From NCBI GenBank assembly GCA_011799875.1, contig CM022302.1, positions 201,544,086 through 201,608,085 on the forward strand: DNA of 64,000 bases. Reading direction: 5' to 3'. This DNA is from Thinopyrum elongatum. Lineage: Eukaryota; Streptophyta; Magnoliopsida; Poales; Poaceae. Every line of letters starts with the position of its first letter. The stretch's first letter is position 1. Under the pieces are notes generated by a model. That model was given only the letters and a program-made list of their open reading frames with translations. It had not been told where the DNA came from and did not search any database. Positions 1 through 10,295 of this stretch are shown piece after piece. The position numbers and the translations under genes are program-made.

Positions 1-1024
1 TCTTGATCTCCTCGGCAATGAACTGCTGCCGCTCCAAGGCTTGTTTCTGGACCTTCTGCTTGACAGGTCGAGCATGAGGGCAGACAGCAAGGTGGTGCTC
101 GATTACCTCCCTGGGAACACCGGGGATGTCAGATGGTTGCCAAGCAAACACATCAACATTCGCTCGCAGGAAGGCAACGAGCGCGCTTTCCTATTTGTCG
201 TCAAGGGTGGAGCTGATAGTGAATGTACCATCAGTGCCAACAAGCCCTGCCGGGACCTTCTTCACAGCGGGTGCAGCAACCTTGGATCTCTTGCTAGTAG
301 AACTCTCCGGCAAATCATCGACGGGTGTAGCACACTCCGGAGAGGCGCGCTTCCCAGATTCCTTGCCGGCATCCTTGCTAGCTTTTCTCCCTTGCTTGTT
401 TTCCTTGGCGGGGACTACGGCTTCCGCGGCCTCGGCAGCGACCGCATCCCAGTACATCTTGTCCACGCATATAATTGCGTCCTTCTTGTCTGATGGGATA
501 GAAATAACACCCATTGGTCCTGGCATCTTCAGGGTGTTGTAGGCATAGTGGGATGCCGCCATGAACTTTGCCAGAGCAAGTCATCCAAGTATCCCATTGT
601 ACGGCAACGGAAGCTCAACCACATCGAACACAATCTTCTCAGTCCGGTAGTTCAATTCACCTCCAAACATCACTGGCAGTGTGATCTTCCCCTTCGGACG
701 ACTCCGACCGGGGTTGATCCCTTGAAAGGTGCCAGTAACCTTGAGCTCTTCTTCTGTTATCTACAGCTTGCTGATGACCTTGGGAGAAATCAGATTCAAC
801 CCAGCCCCGCCGTCAACCAACATCTTTGTGACCTTGAGGTTGCGGATCGTTGGTGAAACCAACAACAGCAAGCACCCTACCGCGATGGTGCGGTCAGGGT
901 GATCCTCTTCATCAAAGATGATGGGCGTGCGGGACCATTTGAGTGGTTTCTGAGAATCTGCCGCTAGCTCCACAGCATTGACCTCACGCGCCCACTGTTT
1001 AAGCTGGCGGTGAGAGGGGTGCAA
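1..1024 (-). pseudogene. Gypsy protease and pre-RT linker (partial)
   Basis: This continues the same minus-strand Gypsy element. The aspartic protease active site is visible as LVDGGAGLNLI at about 800-830, where the family usually has DGGSGLN. At 191-562 follows the linker found between protease and reverse transcriptase (MAASHYAYNTLKMPGP at its start). The reverse transcriptase would lie beyond position 1. Frames are shifted between segments. This is a repeat, not a host gene. Confidence 0.75.
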
Positions 1025-1272
1025 GGATGCACCTCCGTCAATGCACAGGGCGTCAGTGGCCTTCTGGAACTCCTGCTCGCTGGTTTCCTCCTCATCCCCT
1101 TCATCACTCTCACCATCGCATTCCTTCTTTCCATGGCCTCTGGCAGGCTTCCCTTGATGCTGAGGGACCTTGCCGGGGCGACTTCCTCTGCCATCCCGCC
1201 AATGTCATCTTGGTCTTTCTCTTTGTCACGCTTCTCGTACTCAGCCTTCTGCTTCTTGACGAGTTGCTCAAC

Positions 1273-3128
1273 CTAATGATACTCTTGGAGATCATGGCCC
1301 TTGGTCCGATGGATCTTGCAGTACGGCCCGTCAGCCTTCCCAGCCTTCTCGGCCACCACAGCTTCCCGGCAGTCATTGCACGCGGCAACTTCCTTGCTGG
1401 GAACTTCGGTCTTGGCCTTCTTGCTGGTACTAGGAACGCCAGACCCTTTGACAGCCAGAACTGTCTTCTCCTTGCGCTTCATGTTGAGTTTCTTGTTCTT
1501 CTTCTTCTGATTGGCAGCATCGTCATCGTCCTCCAAGTCAACGTCGACGCCATCTTCTTCTCCGGGGAGTCGCCTCCCCTCCTCTGTTCGGGCACACTTA
1601 TCCGCCAAAGTGTACAGCTCATTCACAGTCTTGGGCAACCGGACGTTCATCTTGGAACGTATCCTGCGGTTGCATACGTTGGACTGGAACGCAGCTATCA
1701 CAGCTGCTAGGTGGATGTCCGAAATGTTCCTGTGCATCCGACTGAATCTCTACATATACTTCCGCAAACTCTCCCCTTCCTTCTGTAGGAGGAGCTGCAA
1801 GTCACTGGGCCGCCCTGGTTCTTGATGGCCGCTCGTGAAGGCGCCAACAAACTCATTGCATAGGTTAGCCCAGGTCGAGATGGAGTTCTCTGGTAAGTGC
1901 ATCAGCCATGACCTCACATTTGGCTTGAGTGCCAAAGGGAAGTAGTTGGCGAATACCTTCTCATCTCTTCCTTCGGCGGCTTGAACAGCGATGGTGTAGA
2001 TGCTCAAGAAGTCTGCCGGGTTCAGTCTTCCATCGTACTTTTCTGGTATCTCTGGCTTGAACGTACGGGCAGACGGCCAACAGACTTGCCATAGCTCGCG
2101 AGTGAAGGCAGGACACCCAACCTCGAAAGGCATGTATCCATCTCCACTGGGCGCGGGCTCGTTGACGTCGGGACCATTGCGCCTATCAGACTAGCGGCGG
2201 GTTTCGTGGCGTCGTTCTATGGTGACGCGCGCATCTTCCCCTCGCATGTCTTCCAGGACCCGCCGCTGATCTCGACGGGCTCGAGGATCAGACGAAGCCA
2301 TTGATACCTCGTAGGGTTCTTGATTGCGTGGCTCTGGCCGCGGCCCCTGCGCTGGCTGCCGTGGAGGGGATTGCACCATAGGAGTGACCCCTTCAGTACG
2401 GCCAGCGGCTCGGGCCGTTGTTGCTGCTTGTGGAGGCTGTGACAGGCCTGCCTACTGTGATCCTCTCGCCTCAGGGAAACCAATCAGGCTCTGAATGGTG
2501 TCTCTCCACTCATCCATTTGATCGGCTGCTGACGGAAATCTCAACAGGAGTTGGGCCCGCGCCATGGCTTCCGAAGCGGTGCTCGGCATAGACGACGACG
2601 CAGATCACGATGTCGCCTGACTTCTGACGGTGCCGGTAGTGGCGGCGTCGTGCTCTCGTCGCCACGAGCCGATCGCCAGGGTGGCGTGGCGATGAGGCGG
2701 ATGTGCTTGGGGATTGACGACCCCATCCGGCGCATCGTCTTGGCCAGCTTGCCCTGGGAATGGCACGTGCCCTGCACCCGCACCCGCAGTGGGGGCAGCT
2801 AGGAGGTTGCGATTCGCACCAGAGCGAGCGCCATCGTTGCGGCTGCGTCCTTTAGTTAGGTGGAGAGGTGGAGATGGAATATTCTTCCCATCCGCATCTT
2901 GTGGAGCATGGCCGCTAGGATGTTGTTGACGCTGTCCTCCTCCGGCGCCCCTGCTCCCGCTTCGGCCGCAGGGGGAACGGTGATGGCGCCGCCTGCGCCG
3001 GTCACGTCCCCCGCGGCGTCCACGTCCCCGTGCGCCCCCGTAGCCCCCATGGCATCCGTGGTTGCATGTGAGGGGGCCTTCGAGGTGGACGGGTGAGCTG
3101 TAGCACCAGACTTTTTCTTGGGCGCCAT
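1273..3128 (-). pseudogene. Gypsy retrotransposon gag (broken)
   Basis: Capsid-type (gag) region of a minus-strand Ty3/Gypsy element. The likely start is the ATG at 3126-3128 (MAPKKK...). A retrotransposon-gag domain lies at about 1750-2133, with the typical W-L...W..L...F pattern (LPENSISTWANLCNEF). A zinc-knuckle-like tail with YCKIHRTKGHDLQE lies at about 1273-1320, and the Cys usually expected after the final Glu is Tyr here. The reading frame is split over several frames, so the protein is not made intact. The protease continues toward position 1. The lineage is probably Tat-like, by inference. Confidence 0.8.
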
Positions 3129-3338
3129 GGATGATGAAGCCGTCGATGAAGAAGAATATGATGAAGATGATGCGCTGCTTACACCCGTAGGTTCGCACAA
3201 GCGCTCCCTCCTACCTGGCGCACCAAAGATGTCGTGGTTCAACACGGCCACCTATGGGGCCATCGGCCCCTTGTGGTTCGGCAAGGGGGAAGGGCGCGTT
3301 GCACAAAGAGCGGAGACCGTAGAGCAGCACGGCAGTGA

Positions 3339-4150
3339 TGACACATGCAGTTTTTACCCAGGTTCAGGCCGCCGCGAGGCGTAAAACCCTACTCCTGCTT
3401 TGGTGGATTGATGAAAGGACCGTGGTGGAGACGCAACACTCAAGCCCGGCAAGGTCGCCTTGGGACGAGAGCGGCTACGCGCGTATGAGTGTACAAGGGT
3501 CCGAATCCTTTCTAAGGTTGCCATGGCCCTCCTTTTATTGGTCAAGGGGTTACCATAATGGCAAAACAGTCATTATCCAATGATTAGATAGCCACAGTTC
3601 TATCATACCTAACTCTGCAGACAGGACAGGGTGCATTAAATGCATGCACCGCTTAGTGTCACATCGCGGGGGTGGCCCGGCAAGCCTTGCCGTGCTATTC
3701 ATCCATCTTCTCTCCTGCCTGCGTGACACGCCTCTGGACGGGTGTCATTTGGGGGTGATCTTCCTCAGAAATGGCTGCCACGTGCCAAATAACAGCCACT
3801 TAATCACCAGGGGGCTCGACACCGCACTGATAGGTGACTTGCGTCGCTGTGAGGTGGAGCGGTGGCGCCTTGGCGGGGTGATCCGCCCTCGGCATCCCCG
3901 GCAAGCCTGCCGGGGGAGTCTTGAGACTTGTCTTCGGGGTGACCTCGACCTTGCCAGGCTCGCCTGCCTGGCAAGGGAGGTTTTTCCTTAGTGATATCTT
4001 GCTCATTTGGCTTGTCTTGGTCTTCTTGATCCGCCCTTTGATTTCTCAAAGAGCTACCTCTTCTGCTTGGCCTTGTCTTGGATGTTGTAACCTTGCCCTT
4101 GAGCCTGTGTATAGTCCGGGCAACACACACCAGGGTTTGTTGCACCGACA
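3339..4150 (-). mobile_element. 5' LTR of minus-strand Gypsy element
   Basis: On the minus strand the LTR opens with TGTCGGTGCAACAAACC at 4150 and closes with CTGCATGTGTCA near 3339 (TG...CA ends; the inner end could be 3336). It directly precedes the gag region at 3128, so it is the 5' LTR. No convincing primer site was seen next to it. It sits inside an older Athila-type LTR that resumes at 4151. Confidence 0.65.
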
Positions 4151-5359
4151 CTCATCTAGTCACTTTCATCATGTTGGTTTGATTTGCGTTCACTACTTTG
4201 GTGCTTGGGTGTTGTTCTTACTTGAACAAGCCTCCCACTTATGATTAACCCCCTCGCAAGCATCCGCAACTACGAGAAAAGTATTAAGATAAAATCTAAC
4301 TATATCATTAAACATATGGATCCAAATCAGTCCCTTACGAAGTAGCGCATAAACTAGGGTTTAAGCTTCTGTCACTCTAACAACCCATCATCTAATAACT
4401 AATCCACAATGCATTCCCTTAGGCCCAAAGATGGTGAAGTGTCATGTAGTCAACGTTCACATGACACCACTAAGGGAATCACAACATACATATCATCAAA
4501 ATATCGAACACATATCAAATTCACATGATTACTTGCAACATGACTTCTCCCATGACCTCAAGAACAAAAGTAACTACTCACAAATGATATTCATGCTCAA
4601 GATCAGAGGGGTATTAAATAGCATAATGGATCTGAACATATAATCTTCCACCAAATAAACCATACAGTAATCAACTACAAGATGTAATCAACACTACTAG
4701 TCACCCACAGGTACCAATCTGAGGTTCCGGTACAAAGATTGAACACAAGAGATGAACTAGGGTTTGATATGAGATGGTGTTGTTGAAGATGTTGATGGAG
4801 ATTGGCCTCCCAAAGATGAGAGGGTTGTTGTTGATGACGATGGCTTCGATTTTCCCTCCGGGAGGGAAGTTCCCCCAGCGGAATTGCTCCGCCGAGGGCA
4901 AAAGTACTCCTGCCCAAGTTCCTCCTCGATACGGCGGCGCTCCATCCTGAAAGTCCTCTCCTTATTTTTTCTAGGTCAAAAGACCTTATGTACCAGAAGA
5001 TGGGCACCGGAGGTGGGCTAGGCTGCCCACAACCCACCAGGGCGCGCCTGGGGGGCCTAGCGCACCCTGGTGTCTTGTGGGCACCAGGTGGCCCCCCTCT
5101 GGTAGTTCTTTTCTCCAGTATTTATTAAATATTCCAAAATAATTCTCCGTAAAATTTCAGCTCATTTGGAGATGTGCAGAATAGGTATCTCTGACGTAGC
5201 TTTTTCAGGTCTAGAATTCCAGCTACCGGTATTCTCCCTCTATGTGTAATCCTTGCATATTATGAGAGAAAAGGCATTAGAATTACTCCATAAAACATCA
5301 TTATGCATAAAAACATTATAAATAACAGTAGGAAAACATGATGCAAAATGGACGTATCA
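4151..5359 (-). mobile_element. Athila-type Gypsy LTR, interrupted
   Basis: The minus strand opens with TGATACGTCCATTTTGCATC at 5359 and runs through sequence typical of the long Triticeae Athila-lineage LTRs: GC-rich block near 5040-5100, then TTGTGAGTAG and GCGAGGGGGTTAATC stretches. The far end is cut off at 4151, where the TGTCGG... Gypsy LTR begins. The exact family (WHAM, Sabrina or Fatima type) is not resolved. Reading frames here (for example 4675-5037) are not genes. Confidence 0.65.
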
Positions 5360-5360
5360 A

Positions 5361-5529
5361 TGTCCTGAGGGCGGAGGTCAAAAAAATTGAGGAAGTCCCG
5401 GAAGAATTTTGACCCGGGTGGTGAGAAACCCCTCTGAAGATGGTCTACAAAAATGATGACTTCTCCTTGCTCAGGCTGGGGGGAGCTCTCTTCATCGGGC
5501 GCCCGCCAGCTAATTGTTTCTTGAGCCGG
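5361..5529 (-). pseudogene. PF04195-type 'putative gypsy type transposon' ORF fragment
   Basis: An open minus-strand frame of 56 codons contains VIIFVDHLQRGFSPPGSKFF followed by RDFLNFFDLRPQD. This is the N-terminal signature of the PF04195 domain carried as an extra ORF by many grass Gypsy elements. The fragment is bounded by the LTR start at 5359 on one side and the LTR start at 5530 on the other, so both neighbours were inserted into it. It is probably the continuation of the antisense exon at 7848-7911 of the Gypsy element whose 3' LTR is at 8389-8940. Confidence 0.7.
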
Positions 5530-7035
5530 TGATATGTCTCCAACTTAACTATAATTTTTTATTGTTTCATGCTATTATATTATCAATCTTGGATGTTCTA
5601 TATGCATTATTATCCTATTTTATATCATTTTTTGGGACTAACTTATTAAACTACTGCCCAGTGCCAGTTGCTGTTTTTTCCTTGTTTTTGTCTTTATAGA
5701 AAATCAATACCAAATGGAGTCCAAATGGAATGAAACTTTTTGACGATTTTTCTTGGACCACAAGACACCCTGGAAGCTTCGGGAGGAGGCCAGAAGAGCC
5801 ACGATGTGGCCACAAGCTCAGGGGGCACGCCCCCAAGCTTGTGGGCCCCCCGTGGCACTTCCAACCCTAATTTTTCTTCTATAAATACCCAAATATTCCC
5901 TGTAGACCAGAGGGCACACCAAAAATACTTTTCTGCCACCGCAAGTTTCTGTCTTTGTGAGATCCCATTTGGGGACCTTTTCCGGTACTCTACCGGAGGG
6001 GGGTTCGATCACGGAGGGCTTCTACATCAATGTTGCTGCCCTTTCGATGATGTGTGAGTAGTTTACTACAGACCTACGGGTCCATAGCTAGTAGCTAGAT
6101 GGCTTCTTCTCTCTCTTTGATCTTGAATACAATGTTCTCCTCGATGTTCTTGGAGATCTATACGATGTAATCTTCTTTTGCGGTGTGTTTGTTGAGATTC
6201 GATGAATTATGGGTATATGATCAGATTATCTATGAATATTATTTGAGTCTTCTCTGAACTCTTTTATGCATGATTTATATTGCTTTGTATTTCTCTCCGA
6301 TCTATTGATTTGGTTTGGCCAACTAGATTGATTTTTCTTGCAATGGGAGAGGTGCTTTGTAATGGGTTCAATCTTGCGGTGCTCAATCCCAGTGACAGAA
6401 GGGGACATGCCACGTATTTGTATTGTTGCCATTAAGGATAAAAAAGATGGGGTTTATTCATATAGATTGGATCTATCCCTCTAAATCATGTCATCTTGCT
6501 TAAGGCATTACTCCATTCTTGTTAACTTAATACACTAGATGCATGCTGGATAGCGGTCGATGTGTGGAGTAATAGTAGTAGATGCAGGCGGGAGTCATTC
6601 TACTTGTCTCGGACGTGATGCCTATATACATGATCATTGCCTTGGATATCTTCATAACTATGCGCTTTTCAATCAATTGTTCACCGTATGCTTTCTTTCA
6701 AGAGAGAAGCCTCTAGTGAAAACTATGGCCCTCGGGTCTATCTTTTATCATATTATTTTCAGATCTACAAAATCAAAAACACAAAAATACCTTGCTACAA
6801 TTTATTTACTTTTATTTTGTTTGCACTTTTATTTATCTTTTATATACATCACTATCAGATCTCATCCTTGCAAGTAACCGTAAAGGGATTGACAACATCT
6901 TTGTCGTGTTGGGTGCAAGTATTTGTTTGTTTGTGCAGGTGCTATCATTGGAGACTTGTGTGTTGGGTGCAAGTACTTTGCTGCATCACCCTTTCCTCTT
7001 CAAGGGAAAAACCAACGCAAGCTCAAGAAGTAGCA
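5530..7035 (+). mobile_element. Athila-type Gypsy 5' LTR
   Basis: It starts TGATATGTCTCCAACTTAAC at 5530 and runs through the conserved block of this LTR class (CTCCACCGGAGGGG-like region near 5990, GATCACGGAGGGCTTCTACATC at about 6007, AGATGCATGCTGGATAGCGG at about 6538). A primer site follows at 7047, making this the 5' LTR of a plus-strand element. The 3' boundary is uncertain: TATCA at 6857 mirrors the TGATA start, while the primer site argues for an end close to 7035. Confidence 0.7.
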
Positions 7036-7046
7036 GGAAGAATATT

Positions 7047-7064
7047 TGGCGCCGTTGCCGGGGA
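7047..7064 (+). other. Primer-binding site, tRNA-Asp type
   Basis: TGGCGCCGTTGCCGGGGA is the 18-base sequence used by Athila-lineage elements for priming by tRNA-Asp. It fixes the orientation of the LTR upstream as a 5' LTR. Confidence 0.85.
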
Positions 7065-7711
7065 GGATCTACATCAAGCCTACCAAGTACCTATCATAAA
7101 CTCTCATCTCTTGCATTTATTTTATTTGCCATTTGCCTCTCGTTTTCCTCTCCCCCACTTCTAAAATGTTTTCAAAAAAATACAAAAATATTTGCCTTCT
7201 TTCCGTTTGCCTTTATGTCTTACTTGGTTTGTTTGCTTGTTCGCTTGGCATAATTGTATGTTTATTCCAAATCAAAAGCAAAAAGTTTATGGATCCTCAT
7301 CCACTTGCTAATCTTTGTAAAATATCCAACTATGATGAACCAATTGCTAGTTAGTTGAGTGCACTAGATTATCTTTATGAAGTTTTGCTTGAAATTCGTG
7401 AATCTGAAAATTGTGATGAAGTGCTAAAAGAGGAAACTTATGAAGTGATTCACGATAGGTCCTTGAATGAAAAGCATGATTGCAATGGTGTTATTATAAA
7501 TTTTATTAATGTCGGAGGCCTTGTGGTTTTCTGCTAAGTGTTGGCCATAAACAGGATTCTGACGAAGCATTTACAACTACAGATCTACAAAATAGTCCGA
7601 AAGGGGAAATTTTAACAGACCTAAAACGCGAAGTGGAATTGCAAACTAATCCATTAGTGGGGTTTGAGAACAATACGGAGATTCCAAATGCACAAATGGT
7701 GTAATGGCCGC
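7065..7711 (+). pseudogene. Athila-type gag start, broken
   Basis: Leader plus the first part of the internal ORF. A frame starts at the ATG at 7289 (MDPHPLANL...), hits an in-frame TAG at 7352-7354 and continues in the same frame to 7537 (SALDYLYEVLLEIRE, then EVIHDRSLNEKHDCNG). The text matches my recollection of the gag leader ORF of this Triticeae family. It dies out by about 7710, and the rest of the element is missing. Confidence 0.6.
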
Positions 7712-7847
7712 AACTAGAGCACTTCTACATGATCGCTCAAAGGCATCTAGATCTACTAACCGAAGAGAGGTGGTGAGCACCGATGAACTACGACGAACTA
7801 CGCAAGGGGATGGAATGCTACGGATCCAATGAGAAAGATTTAGGCAT

Positions 7848-7911
7848 ACCTGGGTACGACGAAGAGTGGCCGGAGTGTTCTTGAGTGTTCCGGTGACGAT
7901 TTGGATGGCAT
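7848..7911 (-). pseudogene. First exon of antisense ORF in Gypsy element
   Basis: Minus-strand ATG at 7909-7911 opens MPSKSSPEHSRTLRPLFVV and runs to a good donor (CCCAG|GTATGCC, near 7848). Upstream on the minus strand are a C/T-rich leader and TATAAATA (8049-8057). The downstream exon is probably the PF04195 fragment now at 5361-5529, separated by the Athila-type insertion. Tat-lineage elements are known to carry an antisense ORF near the 3' LTR. The splice model is inference. Confidence 0.45.
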
Positions 7912-8048
7912 TGAGGTCGCGGTCGAGGCGGCTGTTGAACTTGAAGAAGGCGCAGCATTGCTCCGGTTGCGAGAGGGCTCGGGTGCAAGGAAGAAGATGA
8001 AAAGAGGAGATGGAAGCGGTAAAAGTAAAACCTGAAGCCCCTCGGGTG

Positions 8049-8057
8049 TATTTATAA
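8049..8057 (-). promoter_or_regulatory. TATA box of antisense transcription unit in Gypsy element
   Basis: On the minus strand TTATAAATA is followed by a C/T-rich leader and the ATG at 7909-7911, about 140 bases downstream. It points against the direction of the LTR at 8389. Confidence 0.45.
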
Positions 8058-8388
8058 TGTGGCGAGAAGATGGAACGTCAAGTGCTAGAAAAGAGGAGGC
8101 GTAGTAACTTTTGGGCAAAAGGGGTGCCTCGATTCTTGTGCCTAGTTGATATGCTTAAAAGATTCGTTGTGACATCATGCCCAATCCCATAATTTGAGGA
8201 CAGTGATGTCACGGCATAAAGAAGCGAGAAATGGCAAGTGTAGAAGTGTCACAAGCCGGCAATATCCCGTGATCCGGCCTCAAGACAAGCTCAAACAAGT
8301 AAGAGGGATTCTGGCTCGCGGAAGGAAGACCCGGACTTATTACGAGTGAAGTTTAACATGGATAAATCCAAGTTAACATGGGGGCTAA

Positions 8389-8940
8389 TGTTGGGGATAT
8401 AACCCCATGGTATGACCCGCCTGTATCAGGGCTGGGTTAATTATCCAGTGGTAGCTTGAAGAATAGGCTCATCAGGTGGGCCGTGATGATCAAGAGTTCA
8501 AGGCCCGAAAGGCAACTCATGAAGCAGGTCGGCTCATGGCCCAGCGCCTGGGACACCGGCTTGATGAAGGAGACCAAGGAATTTCCCTTACTTGGGAAGT
8601 AAGATAAGTAGGAAACATATTAGGGCACGGGTTCGACTATGACCCGGACTTTGTTGTAAACCCAGGGTCTCAACCTATATAAAGGAGAGCCCTTGGGGTA
8701 GAAAGGACTAATTTACAAGCTCTCCAATACGATGATAGCCAAGTTGCACCCTTGTAATCGAGATCCCAAGCAATAATCAATCGGGCAGGAAGTAGGCTAT
8801 TACCTCCACTGCGAGGGGTCGAACCTGGGTAAACTCGTGTCTCTCGATTCCGATCAACCCCTTTCAAGCTACTACCTCGCGGCGATGGCCTCACGACTCA
8901 GTCCTTTCACGAGGACATCTGCCGTGACAAAACCACGACA
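8389..8940 (+). mobile_element. Gypsy 3' LTR
   Basis: A 552-base LTR from TGTTGGGGATATAACCC to GACAAAACCACGACA, preceded by a polypurine tract. An LTR TATA is visible (CTATATAAAGGAGAG at about 8673). The sequence after 8940 is a CACTA subterminal region, so this Gypsy element was inserted into a CACTA transposon. Its 5' LTR is not in the window. Confidence 0.75.
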
Positions 8941-8956
8941 TCCAGCCTCCACCCGT

Positions 8957-9281
8957 CACTGTTCATCCACGGGCTACTATTCATCCAGCCTCCATCGGCT
9001 ACTGTTCAACCAGCCTCCACGGTGTCCTGTTCATCCACCCCCAACCGGCTGGGGTGTGTGGCGGCCTCCTCGGGGTCCTGTTCATCCAGCGGCAACCGCC
9101 TACTACCACGAGGTCCTGTTCATCCAGCGGCAACCGCCTACACATAGCCGGGGTCCTGTTCATCCAACCCCCACCGGGAACTGTTCATCCACAACCAACC
9201 AACCGGCTAGACTCACCACGTCTTGACTTGTTCTACGTATCACGCGCGCGGCAGCAACGGGCACTGTTCATCCAGAGGCAA
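8957..9281. repeat. CACTA subterminal repeats, unit CTGTTCATCCA
   Basis: Nine imperfect copies of (C/A)CTGTTCATCCA(G/C) are spread at irregular spacing, often followed by GCGGCAACCG or CCCCCAACCGG. Such arrays are the transposase-binding regions of CACTA elements. Confidence 0.75.
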
Positions 9282-9319
9282 CCCAACTGGCTAGCTACGT
9301 CTCGCATGGGGGTTTGATC

Positions 9320-9480
9320 GGCTTCAGTAAGCAGCAGCAGCGATCGATCGGGTTCAGTTAGCAGCGAAGGAGTCAGTCGGGTTCAGTTAGCAGCAAAGGG
9401 ATCGATCAATCGGCTTCAGTACATAGCAGTGCAATCGCTCGGGTTCAGTAAGCGAACACCTCTTGCTCGGGTTCAGTTAT
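9320..9480. repeat. CACTA subterminal repeats, unit CGGGTTCAGTTAGCAGC
   Basis: Six degenerate copies of TCGG(G/C)TTCAGTAAGCAGC spaced 25-35 bases apart, several followed by GATCGATC. This is a second repeat family closer to the CACTA terminus. Confidence 0.7.
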
Positions 9481-9837
9481 AGAGACACGGCTCGCACCAC
9501 GCACGCCTACGAGAGAGAAAAACGCAAACCACACTGTATCGCTCGGCCCCGACCACCCACCGTAACCGGGAACTCCGCAAAAATTTCCTCGCCCTCACTT
9601 CTACCACGATTTTTTATGTCATGGACATCCCAAAGAATGTCATGCAGGTGCGTCCCCGGCCCGCCCAGGATGAAAAGCCCATTTTCTATCATGATTTTTT
9701 GTCAATAAGTAGGAGCCCATCACATCTATGATGATACGTGTTTTTGTCACAATTATAGTCATAGAAGTGTCATAACCATGACAACATTTTTTTTTCGTTC
9801 GAGCCATAATATCACGGATGTGTCTTTTTTTGTAGTG

Positions 9838-10295
9838 AAACAAATTTCGATTTAAATGATTTATGGTGGCATAGTAAATTGGAATTGGTCCAAGAAAGTT
9901 ACTGTGGTGAATTCTATAACAGAAAGTGAAACAAGTTTCAGAAGCAACAATAGAGGGTGATGAATCAAAGTTTCACTTATGAACTTGGTATGGTTTCTAA
10001 ATGATTGTGCAAAAAGAACATTGTTCCCAGATAGTGGTTTTATAGCTCAATATAAGGAATCAAAGGTCTTACCGGTGATTCAATATATACTAAGCTTGTT
10101 TCACATAAATTATGAATTTTTGTGAAAGCATGACAGATGCATTGAAATGCAAATGATACACAACGGATCTGAAGTTGTCAAACTTGATAGGACAAAGTCT
10201 ATACCACAAGCAAAGCATGGAATGACATCGGATTGCCATTGGTGTAAAAGTTAAAAGTGCTAACTAGATTATTGACTCCGGTGCTAGTGGGAGAC
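9838..10295 (+). pseudogene. BARE1/Angela-type Copia RNase H end (decayed)
   Basis: The sequence resembles the last part of a BARE1/Angela polyprotein (start TTTAAATGATTTATGGTGG, end GTGCTAGTGGGAGAC), but no frame stays open. It ends in the purine tract GTGGGAGAC right before the LTR. The 5' part of the element is absent, and the CACTA terminus lies immediately upstream. Confidence 0.7.

Larger units (their letters stand above)
7712..8388 (+). mobile_element. 3' internal part of plus-strand Gypsy element
   Basis: Non-coding on the plus strand. It ends in a purine-rich stretch (ACATGGGGGCTAA, 8377-8388) directly before the LTR at 8389, as expected for a polypurine tract. On the minus strand it carries a promoter-like TATA and first exon (see 7848-7911). 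The left boundary with the Athila-type remnant is approximate. Confidence 0.5.
8941..9837 (-). mobile_element. CACTA transposon end
   Basis: Read on the minus strand from 9837 the terminus is CACTACAAAAAAAGACACAT, a CACTA-superfamily terminal inverted repeat. The 900 bases inside it hold two families of short direct repeats typical of CACTA subterminal regions. No transposase is present. The other terminus is missing, because the element is cut at 8940 by the Gypsy LTR. The host sequence beyond 9837 is an Angela-type element. Confidence 0.85.

Noticed and set aside
4675..5037. 120-codon minus-strand frame in the Athila-type LTR
   Set aside because: Lies wholly within LTR sequence and matches no protein I know.
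7133..7288. Upstream extension of the Athila-type gag frame
   Set aside because: The part before the ATG at 7289 is AT-rich leader; the recognisable protein text starts only at MDPHP.
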